NCBI GenBank assembly: GCA_900660155.1
Contig: CABFPE010000354.1
Location: 437,163-501,162 of the forward strand
Origin: Hofstenia miamia
Lineage: Eukaryota > Xenacoelomorpha > Acoela > Hofsteniidae
Length of the DNA: 64,000 nt
Direction of reading: 5' to 3'
The translations under genes were made by a program, and so were the position numbers. Shown here in pieces: positions 24,001 to 38,700 of the stretch; positions within the stretch are counted from its first letter, which is position 1; each line of letters begins with the position of its first letter. A model generated the notes under the pieces. That model did no database searches and was not told where the DNA came from. It saw only the letters and a list, made by a program, of their open reading frames with translations.

Positions 24001-26643
24001 GCACTTATCAATAGATTGTCTCACTCACTACGCACTCTCATATATGTACAGTCACCGCCAAAAGTACTCGATCACCTTGTAAATAACACAAAAATATTTT
24101 ATTTCACCTATAAAATTTAACAACAGTTAAATAAAATCAATATTTTGATCCAGATGGGTTAACTATATTATTTTAAAGACATTACATAATAAATACCATG
24201 ATACAAAATATTCTTATCTGTTAATATCTGGTATGTCCACCTCTGGCATCGAGTACACTTTTGATTCGTTTTGGCATTGAATGCACTAATGTGCGGCAGT
24301 AGTCCTGGGATATTTCGGACACCCACGCCTCTTTGATTGTTGCTATTAAATGATTTATTGACGTGAAATTTTTGGCAGCTACTATCTTCTTCAACCTGGA
24401 CCACAAATGCTCTATGGGGTTTAGATCAGGTGAGGACCCAGGCCACGGATGCATTAAAGTATACGGCTGATCTTGGAACCACTGTCGCACTACCTTTGCG
24501 TTATGGCAAGGGGCCCCGTCGTGCTGAAATATTGTAGTACCACACTGTTGCATCGACGTTGGCAGTTTATCCTGTAGGATCTCAAGATAAACAGCAGCTG
24601 TTATAGTCTTTCCTGGAGGTATAAACCAAATACCCCCCACACCAGAGGATGCCATACAGCCCCATACCATTATTTTTGAAGGCATTTTTACCGACGGAAT
24701 AGTGTACCTCGGATTGTTTCTCTGACCAACAGGGCGTCTGACTCGTGTGCAAAAGTTAGCAAACTGCGTAAGAGTTGTTTCGTCGCTCCACAATACTTTA
24801 TCCCAATCCTCAGTCCGCCAATCTTGAAGTTCTCGTGCGAAAGCTAGGCGGTCACGAATATTCTTGGCCGACAACTTTGGCTTGCGGGCAGGCCGATACG
24901 ATTTCAAGTTGAATTTCTTAAATAAGCGACGCTGAATAGTTCTGACGCTAGGAACAACATCGAGAGAAGCTAATTCCCTTTTTATTTCGATGGAGGATGC
25001 TGAAGGATGTAATGTAATATATTGACGGATGAAATTATCAGTTCTATCACTTGTGACAAGTGGTCTGCCAGTTCTCGTATGGGATTTAAAGTTGCCTTTC
25101 GCACAAAATCTTGATAAAGTAAGAGAAACTGTAGATTGACTGCAATTTAATTGTCGCGATATTGCACGCTGAGAGAGCCCAGACTCACTTAGGGCCACAA
25201 TTTGAGCACGTTTTGTTATCGAAAGTTCCTTAGGAGGCATAATACGCTAAAATAATGTAAATGAATGACTCATTAAATAAACATTTCCAATAATTGATGT
25301 CTAGAATTTTGTGAAATTTGATTGGCTATAATCTGTCGTTTCCTTTTCCAATCAATTAATTTTGATTTTCTTACTTCCATTTCAATTTACATGTGAAATT
25401 AATTTTTTTGCGATATTTTGGCGGTGATTTGATCTGCCCATCCGCCTAATCCGTGGCCTGGGTCCTCACCTGATCTAAACCCGATAGAACATTTGTGGTC
25501 CAGGTTGAAGAAGATAGTAGCTGCCAAAAATTGCACGTCAATAAATCATTTAATATCCGAAATATCCCAGGACTACTGCCGCACATTAGTGCATTCAATG
25601 CCAAAACGAATCAAAAGTGTACTCGATGCCAGAGGTGGACATACCAGATATTAACAGATAAGAATATTTTGTATCATGGTATTTATTATGTAATGTCTTT
25701 AAAATAATATAGTTAACCCATCTGGATCAAAATATTGATTTTATTTAACTGTTGTTAAATTTTATAGGTGAAATAAAATATTTTTGTGTTATTTACAAGG
25801 TGATCGAGTACTTTTGGCGGTGACTGTAAGTGCATGACTCAGACTGTCTGATACATTGTTTAGCGTAAAATGCTTATTAACTTAAGAAAAAATATACATG
25901 AAATCCTTAAAAACAATATTGCTCTCTAATTTTTTTTTGTTGATCTATAATATGTTGTTCCTTCTAAAGAACTTTAACTAATCGTTCGCTTGCGTGAACG
26001 AAATGAAGATCGTACTGCCTGTCGACGTTCTTCATCTTCAAACCAGACCACCCATGTACTTTCGCTTGTTTTGAAGAAATATATTATGCTTATTTTGATC
26101 ATTGGTATCAACGGTTTTGCCATCCCAACTGAGAATGTGCTCAACCCATAGAATACAGTCTCTCCATCTACAAAGGGTTCTCATAAATTTAATGAATTAA
26201 AGATTTTGGAATGCCAATGATATCGAGCTATTCTGATTTCGTCTTTTATCGAAGCACTTATGGTTTGCATTTTTTCCGTTTTGTGAATGAAGTTTGGTCT
26301 GGTTTCTTTCGGTCCATCATGTTGTTTCTTAAACCACATTTTGATCATTGATTAAAAAGGACCATCATTTCCTAGCACTTACTGCAAATGATGATGAATG
26401 TCGAAAAGTGAGTTCTGAAGTTTCAACCGCACCTAGACCGAAAATTCTCCCTCATGAAATTCTTTCTTAAAGGTTTTTTCCTGACAATCCTCTGTATTAC
26501 AAAATCGTAGTTAATTCGGAAGAAAAAACGCAATTTTTAGAAAATGCAGTAATGAAGTTCCATTGTATCAATGTCTGACGCCAAGAACATTGATTGACAA
26601 AATGAATAGTAAGATGGCAAATTGCAAAAATTTTCAAACAAGC

Positions 26644-26684
<41 letters not shown>

Positions 26685-29600
26685 CAATAATAATAGAATT
26701 TTGAACATTGTATTTTTTAGATTTGTACTTATTTGAAACTTAACAAAAATGTTGTTTAGAATATAGAGGAGCCTTAGAGAACGAAGAATGTTATCAACAG
26801 TAAGTTCTTTTTAATTTTAGCAATGTTAATTTTATTCTATGTAACAAATTTTGTAATGCAGTGTTTTCATTTTGATTGTTAAAAACCTATTCTCCAGTTA
26901 ACTTATTTTATAATTGTTTTGTTCTTTGGCACTCCTGTTTGCTATTCGTCTTTACTGAAACAAATCATTGAATGTATTACCAATTTGAATTTTAGATATC
27001 GTGATGCCCTCGTCGACATTTCTGCTGATTTTAGAGAAGCAGCTAATTCCGGAGATTTAGGAGGTCTATCAAATAATGTTTTACGTGCTGTGAAAAATAT
27101 TTTTATTGCCAGTTTAAAGGTAAAAAAGTTTCCATTCTTACTATTTTTAACTTTATAATTTTAGAGTTCAGCCATCTCTACTTTGAAATCGCAGTCTATT
27201 GGTGCTTTTCAACCACAGCTCTCAGCTTTGCTAAATAGTGAAATCATTGATTGCAATGGGGCTATTAACATTTTAGCCAATATTAATCAGCAGAATCTTG
27301 AAGACATCATTAATAACATTCCTAATGTAATTTTTGAAGATTTCTAAATATGATCTGTGTTAAGAGCAGCCTTCGCATTTTTGTAATAAGAAAAATTCAC
27401 TTGCATTTTGTTTATAAATTATATTTTTAATCATCTTTAAGTATTTTAAATGCACTGGCGTTTATGCCAATGTTTGCCAAGCAACAGGTCACTGCAGGTT
27501 TAATTCATCTAAGGATCACATATTAACTCAATGTTGATTTTTATCAATTGAACATTGGCTTAATTGCATCCGCAGTTCATCGTTGATCTTTTAGACTGGC
27601 TTGCTTTTTGGTGATAACGTTGGAGTTCAGCGGGCTGTTATTTTTGCTGCATTGCCGAGGAATCCCTTTGGTTTACCTCAAATGTCTGAAACAGACTCCA
27701 TTGAAGTTTTGTACGCTTGTATATTTGTTTCTATCATTTAGAAATACTTTAGTTCTGATACATTAAACCAGTTCACTTCACTTTCATCCGAGGAACTCAC
27801 ACGAATCAAATTTTTTCTTGATGGTGCCTCCGCACTGATGATTCGAAGTTTGGGTATTACTTCCACACGAGCAGAAGACGTTAAACAAGTGTAAATATAG
27901 CTTTCTACCATGTATTGTCATCATAGTTTCAAGCCAAAATTTTATTTTTTTATACAAGTTGAGATAATACCTCTGAAAAGATTTTTTTCTCTTCTTTTTA
28001 GAGAATCTCTCTTATTATATTTAACGACCATCAAATTTTTTTTGTATTGATTAATCACGCTTTAACTGCACTAGATTTATTGGATGCTTTTAATTAGTCT
28101 ATCAGCATTCGATCCAGATACTGATTGGTCTAAGAATATGTATATGTGTCAAGCTGTTATGTTTACTGTGGGTGAAACGATTGGTGACAACTTGAACAAA
28201 TGGGATGGAGATGATATTGATGTTGCATCCGAAGTTTATCCTTTCCTGGGTTGCCTGGCTCTTGAGCGGTTGACTGAACGTTCACTCACTTACGCATATG
28301 TATTGCCCACTCGAAACAAACAACCAGTTGTTTTTGATTACCCTCATGGTACAACAATGATGGCAAATATTCTTGGTCAAAATAGGGAGGACATTAACAC
28401 TAATAAATTCATCAAGTAGGTTTTAGTCATATGCATACTCTATTTAAATTGTTTTAATTTTAATAAATATGCCTTGTTCAATTAATGCTTCTTTATATTT
28501 GAAAAAAGTAATCAAAAGCCTGTAAGCCCTTCCAGTAAATATTTGTTCATCAACCGTAATCTCTTGGTGATATTTATAATTTACTTTATATACAATAGCA
28601 GGCAATTTAATCTGGACACCCTTAGATAACCACATTTGATTGAAAAACCTTTGCCAGGCAAGAGAAACAACTAATGAGTTATTAATTCGTGAAACCAAGT
28701 TTGCATTATATATATATATATATATATATATANCTTTCAACATTAGCAGTTTTTACATGACAATTTTTACAATATCAATACTAAGACTTAATATACAGCT
28801 AAAAATAAAATATGTTTAGTACAGTGTGGAACTTTGGCTTGAATAACATTTGATATTCAAAATATGCACAAAAAATATCTCAGTTTTTAGAAATTATTTT
28901 AAAAGAAGTAATTGAATTAGTGCATAGTTTTTTACACTTTACAAGCATAAAGGTCAAACGAAATTGATAACAACATATCAATAGAGACTAAGTATTATCA
29001 TATATAAGTAAAAATCACGAAAAATAAAAATGAAAAAATATAAATTTTTTTCCTATGTACAAAACACCATTTGGTTACATAACACCAATATATGTGGTGA
29101 GCGTTACAAAGCACCAATATATATGAAAATTTTATTACAAATCACCAATATATATGTATATATATATATATATATATAATTTTGTGATGAAATTTTTATT
29201 GGTTTGACTTTTATTAAGTCAATAGTGTATTTCAAAATGTTTAGTCTTCAAAGTTACACGAAGTATATCACAGTGCGTGCTCTACAAATGGATCAATCAA
29301 ATAGTGATGAAATTGTAAAATCGGCAACGCTCAAGGCTATTCTACAATACAATAGAGATCCTCTTGTAAGCCTTTCTAACTAAAATTTCAATGTTTTTCC
29401 AATGATTCTTTTCACAAAATTTAAAACTAAGCCGTTTAGGTATTACATTATCTGGTAACAAAAGTTCTTGCAAACCGCGGCGATGACAACCAAGAGAGAC
29501 TGAAGCGTTTAGGAGCAATTACTCCTGGTTTGTGTGTTGCTGACATCGATTTCTTCTTTTTCGATAATCTCATTGTTGAACGAATTGAAATATTCCAAGT

Positions 29601-32600
29601 CCCTAACATCAATCCTGGAGTTGTAAGTTTATCCCCATCCAACTTTTGTCTGTTATTATATTCTTTTAGATGATAAGAATCGTTGAGATATATTTTCAAA
29701 GAACTCAGGGCGTAAGTAGCACCATAAATTACTAAATTTAATTATTACTTTAGATTTTGACTAGTTCTGACATTCGCAATCTTGGGGAGCTTTTGCCCGC
29801 AGTTAGCTATCGCAGATTAAACACCGCAAAGAATGTGGCAATCACCGATGCCATTGATACATTTAAAACGCACGTGGATAATTTGAATTCTGCTCAAAGA
29901 TTTATAATTGCAAACAAGGTGCTTATTCGAACACCATAATATTTATAAATATATCGGAAAATCGATTTCGCATTACAAAATTTATATATGTTGAATTATA
30001 CTATGTTTATGTAGATTTCAGTTTTGCAAGTTTTAGTTACAAACCGACCAAGGCATGTCGACTAACACTCTCATCTTTAAATTGGGTCCGAAACTTTCGG
30101 CTGCTCTCTCTACGAACCTCTGGTTTGAAAAAATTCAAAACTTTGAGGATTTCGGGTTAGTTGTGGCAACTTCTACTGGACGAGTAGATACGAGTGCCGA
30201 GTCTTCCATAAATTCATTTGATGATTGGAATGCGTTCCAGGTAAAGAATTTTTCTGATACCAGAATTGAATCCATCCAATTTCGCATTGTTGTGAATGAT
30301 TGCGCTTTTAGTCGATCACTTCTTTGCCTTAATGTCGCGTTCACTATCCAATTTTCTGACAAAATTTTTAGGTCGCCATATTTTACAAAATCTATAAGTC
30401 CATTCTTGGATCTACATCGCAATGGCGGTTGAAAAGCAGATTGGTTGAAAATCTGGGCACCATTCTGAGGGGCGTTGAAACTCGTGATATCGCTAACGCT
30501 TTCTATACGGACATTGTCGGAGTGGCTGCTCTCGTTATGCGCAATGGTGCCGATATGAATAAGGTTATTATTAATTACTTTCTATCTATTCATCATTTAC
30601 AAAATAATAAATATAATGAATAATTCAATTTCTCGGAAATGTATCTTACAATATATTTTTATTTTTGAGGATAATGGGTCACATTGGCTGCAGGTCAAAA
30701 GGTTCTCACATTGCTCACTCGTGTTCACCTCTACGTGTTAATGTTAGTGTAAACTAAATCATTTTAACACTTTATTAAACATCTTCATTGGGATATTTTT
30801 CTAAAAGTAGGTAGTTTCATTTACATTGTCAAATATTTTGGTTTTGTACCATAGTCCTTAAGCACGCCAGTATCTGTGTAGCGAAGAAAAGCGGACCATA
30901 AACTCGGTTGTGTCTCTGCAAAGAGCTCGTCAAGATGATACGTGGCATGTCGATAATCGTCTTAGTTTTGGCAAAGATATGTGAGATTTTATTCCGAATG
31001 TCTTAATTTGTCAGTGCACCATAGTTAGTGGGACAGATCAAGAGTGTTTGGACATTTCTGTGGTTAATTTTTGTAAATGAGAGATTATTGAGTAATGCTT
31101 TTGAGATCGATGTCTAGAGTGTGGCGGCGTATTGTCCTGTCAAAAATGGTAGAAGAAGCTATCTTCTGTTTTCCTCTCATCTCTATACATGACTTTTAAG
31201 TCTGATTTCAAGTTTCATTTTAAAATTTGCCCTTGAAAATGAAAAGATAGAAAGAAAATCATATAGAGAATTTGTACTTTTGTTCTTTTGAAAGAAAAGA
31301 TTTCGCTATTTGTTTCATAACTGATTTATAATATTATATTTCATTAAATCCAAATTTAGGCTTGGTTGTTAGCGCAGCAAATTCGGAAGGCGTACACGTA
31401 CCTCTATAATTTGAAGGATGTTGATGAGTTTCATTTGGCATTAATAGATGAACGCGAACTTGCAGCGTTGAACGGTCTCATTCTTCGACAGTTTTCGTAA
31501 GTTTTTGTCGTTTTTTACATTTAGATGTTATTAATGTTTGACTTTAGGATTCGCGAAATGGAAAAATTGAAACGAGAAGTTTGTAATGAGATTATTGGAA
31601 AAATTGGAGACTTGGATGATAACTATCTCATTCCTCCTCCACGTAAACGCGAGTTAGTCTGCTTTTACTTCGAAAGATGTCGTCTTGTACAACTCAATAA
31701 CGAATTTGTTCAACCCGCTCGAGATGTATGTTTGATTTTAGAATAATCTTTGTGATGGTCATGCTTTAATGTTACTAAAAATCAATGTACTGTATGTGGA
31801 AATATTTTAACTGCATTTTATTTTGCATGCCATTTTCTTTCGATCAAGGTGTCCCTTATTCAAGTAATTTTCAGCTAACAAATTTAATATATTACAATTT
31901 TCTTTCTTTTTATGGTTTGCTCGTTTTATAAGTGAGAATTTTTAATTTAAGGCATTATATTTCGCATAAACTTTAGCTTCCCCAGTGTTTTCAGTTTTGT
32001 CCATCAAATGAGTCTCGTTTGTCTTGAAGCAATGCTCTTCGTCCACATCCGCGCAATCGGGCCATATATTGATTTTCGCTGCCTTTATCTAACCGCGCTT
32101 TTCATCTTGCTTATAAAACCTGATTTCAGTCAAGGACATCGCCAATAACGTTATAGATATTGTCATTTAGATTGCACTTTTCAAACCACCGTATGCTATC
32201 TTGTTTTGAGTAATTTTTCTCTGAATTTTTAAATTTCAATCGGTGTTGTAACCTATTATTTAGTTTTCACAACTACGATCTGACATTCTCAGAGCAGCTC
32301 GTGGACAAAGTTATTGTCCATTGATGACATATGAGCGAATGAACCGTGCTCGATTATCTCAATTGGATTTCGACACTTTAGGAAACCTTGTTTGTTTCAT
32401 GCCAGCAGTGGTTTACAGAGATGTTGATCAAATAGTGCTACGGGAAAACTTTTGGAAGTACTCTAAAGATTGTTTTCTCGATTCCGATGTGGCAACTCAA
32501 ATTGTTCGTAAAATGGGGTATGTAATGCGACAGGGTTCTGTGGGACCAAAATGTATGAAATTTTCTTGTTCCAAGTGGTCTCCGGGCATAGCATCTATTT

Positions 32601-35600
32601 TGACTAAATTTTGAAATCTGTGGTCCGTCAAACAATATTAGGAAACGAACCAGTAAATCTCATAAAGCGGAATTGTTCACAGAACCTTACTTAACTCTTA
32701 AATTTAATTAGCATTTTAAGTTAATATACATATACATACATTGGCCTCTAATTAAAACACACCTATGTTGTGAATATATTATTAAGGTAAAGAAAGCTTT
32801 TCTGTTTGCAGACTGCTAACCTCATACATATACTAGTTTCGATTTTTCCTCTAAGGAAGTTATGAATATAGTTGTAGCATCCACTTACCCTTAATTTATT
32901 GGTTTTCAGTTAAAAATCCTTGGCTATGGGGATTAGGTCATTCTTTTATTGAGATAGGCTCCTTCTACTGAATTTGTTTGATATTATTTCTATAAATAAG
33001 TAGTTGGCTATATTTATATTGACTTGCTTAGATTTATCGTTATATGAAAAATGACTTGGTGCTGATAGGACACTTTTCCTCTTGAAATTTTTGTAGATGA
33101 TGGAATTGGGCATATAAGTTTAAAAACTTTTTCAAGGTTTTTAATTATATAGTGACAAGACAATACTAAACAATTTAGTATCGCCTTTTATAGTGATAAA
33201 ACACCTTTCTGTATACCTATTAATGGAAAAATCTCAAATTTTGAATTTTTGTCACAAGGCGTTTTTCCATTAGTCGGCAGTACACTGAACATTTTATTCT
33301 TTCAAATTCAATATTCTAATCCTGAATTTAGTTATGTATTGTTTCTTACCTAATATACGTGGAATTGACATTTGCGACAATTTTAGTGATCCTATCAGTT
33401 GGGCTGATACTACAATTACAGATCTTGGACAATCTTTCTGTTCAGTTGTTCGTTTTGAAAAGGTTACGCGAATGGCAAGTGGACCGTTTGCTAAGTGGCG
33501 TATTGCTGATTTTGTTCAATATGCCTATGCAGGCGGACGTGAAAAAGAACGCTCACGACGTTATCTTGACCGCTCCAAGTTCTGGTTAGTCGTGTTTTCT
33601 TATTTACAGTTAAATGAGCCAATTTATGGAACGCATGGAAAAAATTTTTAAATAAAAATCATTTTATTTAACCTTTAATGCACTGAAACATTTGGGGTTA
33701 TTACATTACTATATTCTATTAATTGTTTAGCTATCGAATTTTTGTATGATATTGCTTGCCTTAAACAACCTGTTTTCTTTTTAAATTGACAAACTGTTTT
33801 TCCAGATTTACAAAAGTTGTTCTAAAACCTATTAGAAATTTTGAAAATTGTGTGATATGGACATATCTATTGGTGAACGTGTTTGAATGTGATGTTGAAA
33901 ATTTGTACTAAAGCGTATTGCTGTGTTTGGAGTAGTTGAAAAAATTAACTATTTTTTGTTTGAAAAATTTTTTAAGTTTTGAATTCTCTCCATGCCTAAT
34001 ATTCAGGTAAATATAAAGTTCCAAGCCCATGGAATCAACAACGAACTTCTACTGTTTCTTTGTGTAGATAAACCTCCCAAACCTATTGAGGAGGCCTGTA
34101 ACATAAATGGTAGTCAGGTAGTCACTAACTAACATAAACATTGATAGAAAGAATGTTATATTTTCAATCCTTTGTTTCATCAAATTATATGTGATTATTC
34201 TATTGCTGTATATAATAATTAGCTTAGAATGAAAATTCCTTTGCTTAATAAAAATTCAAAAAATTCTAATGTATGAGCAATGCTGCTTAACCCTTTTGTT
34301 GAATTACAAAAGTTACTTTTAATAGTGATTATTGCTATTTAGCTCATGAAGCAAGGTATCATAATTCTCGGAACCCAAAAAATATTCATTGCATCATGAT
34401 GAGCATGGGAAATTTTCAGTTATAAATTAATTGATAGTTGATTGAGTTAATAACACAATGATCCAAGAATATAGATTTTATTTAAGGAAATAAATAAATA
34501 ATATTGTTAGTCAATTTTGTTAATGACATGGTATTCCCAAAAGGTTATTTGAAGAATTACACAAATGTTCTTGACAGTTAGCACATTCAGGTAAAGGTTG
34601 TAGCAACAAGAAGCAACAGTTTTCTGAATGCTTGGTTTATTAAATTGCACACAATATCACTTTTAAATTGCAAAAAAATTAGTTTGGCAGTATGCTTCTC
34701 AGAATTGTAAACAATCATTGCATTTACTAATGCAACACCTAAAAAATTGAAAACACATCAACTACAGTAGTGTGCCTCTATAGTGAACTGTGTTTTAAAG
34801 TGAATATTTTAAAATGCCCCAGAAATTGTCCCTTTCTTTTGTTGAAGTGCCTCTATAGTGAACATTTTTGTTGTCACCTTGGAGGTTAACTATAGAAGCA
34901 CACTACTGCATAGCTTGTGCTCACAGATTTTCTGTCAAGCTCATAATGAGATTTTAATTAATCGTGAAGATCTGCTCCCTTGTTCATTTTATAATCTGAG
35001 AGCATTTATGGACATTTAACTGTCAATTTTGACACATGTTCATCAACTGCGGGTGTAAAAATAGCTCCTGTTTGATTAGCATATTTTTCAAATTCCGTAG
35101 AAATCAATTCCATAAGCGCATTCCAATTTTAACCACTACAAACGTTTGAAAAACATAAGGAATGTATTGTTTTAATATTGAAGAACAACATAGATTCGTG
35201 ACCATTTCTGTCTAATGTAGTAGAAATTTATTTCGCCAAACAAAATTGTTTGTAAGAGCTTTCTTAACTGGTATATTTTCTTCATTAATTACAGCTTCAA
35301 TTCCTTTTTGAACTCTAGGTTGTTTGCAATATCTGAAGAATTGGATTCTATGAACGTTAATTTAGTGTCAGAATCATTCAGAAAGTTATCAAAATCCCCC
35401 GCTTTTTCAGAGTCAATGCAAGAAATAATAGCATCAAATGTATCCCCATTATAATATAATGTAAAATTAGTATTTTTAACTGAAAGATTTAGACGCCTAG
35501 AAGACCCACATGTATTATCTGAAATTTGCAGAGAAATTAATGAGGTTTCTGAAACAAAGGTTTATATTGGTTTACAATGTATACAAATTGGAATTTACTA

Positions 35601-35755
35601 ACCAGGATTGTTTTTTAATTGTAATTGGCGGAAATCCATTATTTAGGAAGTCCACCAAATAATAATTACAGATAAGGACTTATAGATTTAAACTTAATAA
35701 AAGACAATAACTATTGTTGTGCATAATATATACTATGTAGCTGTATTGAATATTC

Positions 35756-35795
<40 letters not shown>

Positions 35796-38700
35796 NTTTT
35801 TAGAACTGTTTTTTTTAATTGTTATTTTTGGTTGCAATATTTCGTTGAGGTTTTTTTGGGAGGTGTTTGTGGGAGTAGTATTTGGGATTGGTATTTGCAA
35901 TTAGATTTAAGTATTATATTTAGTAACCTTCTTTAGATAAGTTCTTTTACCATTTTAGGGAATCTTTTTAATTGACCTTTGTATTAAAACATTGTAGTTT
36001 TCTACAGTAATTGTTAAATATTATTATTCCATAGTAATATTTTTTACTAAAAAACATTATTAAGAATTCTTAGGAATGTACTATTAAAAAGTAATGTAGT
36101 AATGTAGTGTAGAATGTAGCTGAAGGGTATTGCAATAACTTGTTGCAACTACTTGCAGGTGCTACTTGCAGGTGCAATAGGATGGTACATTTTTATGGAA
36201 AAATTTAATCAAAATTCTTATAAAAAATCCATATGGATATTTCTCATTATTATTTCATATCGTTATTTCGAATTACATAATCTAATTGCGGTAAGTACCT
36301 GCGGGAAATTCTTGAAAAAACTGCAAAAAAAGATGCTTAAAAAATAAATACAAAAATTACTCAAAACATTAAGGTACATATGTAAAAAGGGAGTATAATT
36401 GTATAATTTAAAATCAATGTATGGCAGCAGTTGTTTTAACAAATAGCTGCTATATCCAGAACTTCTTAAATACGCAATTTTAATAATCAAATGCAAAAGG
36501 ATAGTGTAAAAAGATCTTGATAAATAATCATCTTGTAAACGCTGCTTCTAATCTACACTACTTATGTTTAATACTAATGTGTAAAAATAATGCATATATA
36601 TATATATATATATATTTATTATTTATATTTATTTTTGTAGTTAATTTGATGACAATATCATTAATATTAATCATTCATATTAATAATACATTAAAAAGCA
36701 ACCTTAAAAATTTATTTTATATATAACTATTTTGTATTGCTTCGCCCTTTTACTACTCCAAGCTTTTTGCCCTTGCTACGAGCACGCGCTAAAGGCACTC
36801 GCGATCAGAACGCTTCTAAAGGTTGCAGATTAAGTATGAACATTAATTTTGCACAATATTTAATAGCTTTAACTTGTCAAGGAAGCTATTTTTTATATCT
36901 GAATCCCTTACATGGCTATTATATTAGATTAAATTTCGAAGTTAACTAAAAAAATGTATTAGTTTAGGTTTCGAGGCGTTACTCGGGGATTACAAAGCGT
37001 AATTCGATCTTGTTATTACGAAGCTTTTCGAATTTCGCTTTGAATGACGGCATTACACGAAAGTGTTAATCGATAATATGGTCCTCGAAAATAGTACAGT
37101 ATAATAGTGAGCAATAATATTCATTGATGGAAATTATTCATTTAAGATATTTATAGAAATATTTTTTTTATTCACAGTGATTTTAGAGTGTGATTATATT
37201 TGGAGAGTTTATATCACGTTACTTTTACAACTCTGACTAACACATAAATGTTAACTACGTGGATTAGTTAATGATTTTCCTTAAGATTGTATTTTAAGTA
37301 TTCGAGTGAAGTATCTTTTATAACTATATTTTTAAATTTATTTTTTTATCTTTCTTTTTTCTAGTATTACTTTATACTTCTCTTATTAAAAACTGTTAAC
37401 TAGTCCTGTTAACAAATGCTGAGAACCTTTTACATGACTTCACTTATGGTTTTTTGTGCAAATTTTTAATGTTAATTATTGATGTGAATGAATTAGGTGA
37501 CAGAATTACAAGATAGTATTAATACAAATCTTTGATATGATTAGCTAATACTACTATCAAATGCCAATAATAACTTCTACTATTACTTTAAAGAGTTCGC
37601 TTCCGGGGTCCCTTTCCGTTGCGCCTGTACGTTGTCAATAAAAGATGAGAATTAAAGACGAAAATGAAATATTAGATTTTAGTATTTCGTGTTACTTTTT
37701 GATATTAATGATTTTTATTTGTTTTTGAGAAGTATTTTTATAAAACTTTTAAAAGATGCCTTAACAGATTTCGTAAATTTCCTAATAAGATAAGGGTTGC
37801 AGATTCTCTCATGACAGTTTGATAATTCGGTGTTGAATATCGGCACGCATCTAGGAATCATAAACAGGCTCCTTATATAGGTGATATTAAACTCTACTGT
37901 TTAACGATTCTTGTATACGGATCTAGTGCACGTATCTGGCAATCCAATCAATGGAGCTTGTAGGAGCACCCTGAATTCGCAAACTGTATGTACATGCTAG
38001 GAAACAATTGTAATATGACATTAGATTACGGAGTTATATTCCGCGACTATATTTCTTATGTTTTTCTCTTGTTTATTTCATTTCTGATTTCCATTATAGT
38101 CGTTTATAATATGGCGTGCTAATATACCGTCGGGATATAACGTGCAGTTAGAAAGTATTGCTACAACGCAGCTTATTGATTAACCTGATAATCTCTGCAT
38201 ATTATCTATGCACATTATCGATGCAGCTTGTCAATTGGACTGGTATCTTTATTAAGTCTTTTAAATTACTGTTTAACTTCATTTTTAAACATTAATTTTA
38301 TAGTTCGCTTTTATTGACATTTTGTTTTGTGGTATCAGACTTTTATTGTTCTCTGTTGTTTACTACTACTGGTCCCTAATCATAAATTCTATCTTAACAT
38401 TATTAGTTATAATTATTATTTTTCCGTAGTAATTTTCCGAAACCTAATCTCGGTTCTTTATATATTGAACTAATTTCGCTGAAATATTTTGTAAGACCAA
38501 TGATACTGAGCGCTCATGTAGAACCCTTATTTCTATCATTTTTCTCAATTCTTTTCTCCATTGATCTTGTCCATATATGATTTCAATGTTAAGATTTCCA
38601 TTTATTTTTAAAGTTTATTTTTTAGTTTTCTTTTTTAAATTTTTTTTGTATTCTTATAATTTTCACTATTTGTGTTGCCTATTGAACTTTACAATCTCGT

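Larger units (their letters stand above)
24049..25826 (-). mobile_element. Tc1-like transposon with fold-back 3' end
   Basis: Both ends read CAGTCACCGCCAAAAGTACT inward, bordered by TA (24047-24048, 25827-25828). The left 402 bases (24049-24450: terminus plus the last third of the transposase gene) recur inverted at 25449-25826, with 24 bases missing. An internal partial terminus (TATTTTGGCGGTGA, about 25416-25429) marks where the original 5' end was before the inverted fragment was joined. The element carries one uninterrupted transposase gene. Confidence 0.85.

Noticed and set aside
29074-29165. CRISPR-like array
   Set aside because: Only three imperfect units without distinct spacers, in an intron of an animal gene; a minisatellite.
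33359-33589. Alternative 76-residue hydrophobic open frame over exon 18
   Set aside because: It cannot be joined in phase to exon 17 at any good splice site. The overlapping charged frame from 33387 joins exactly and fits the protein's style.
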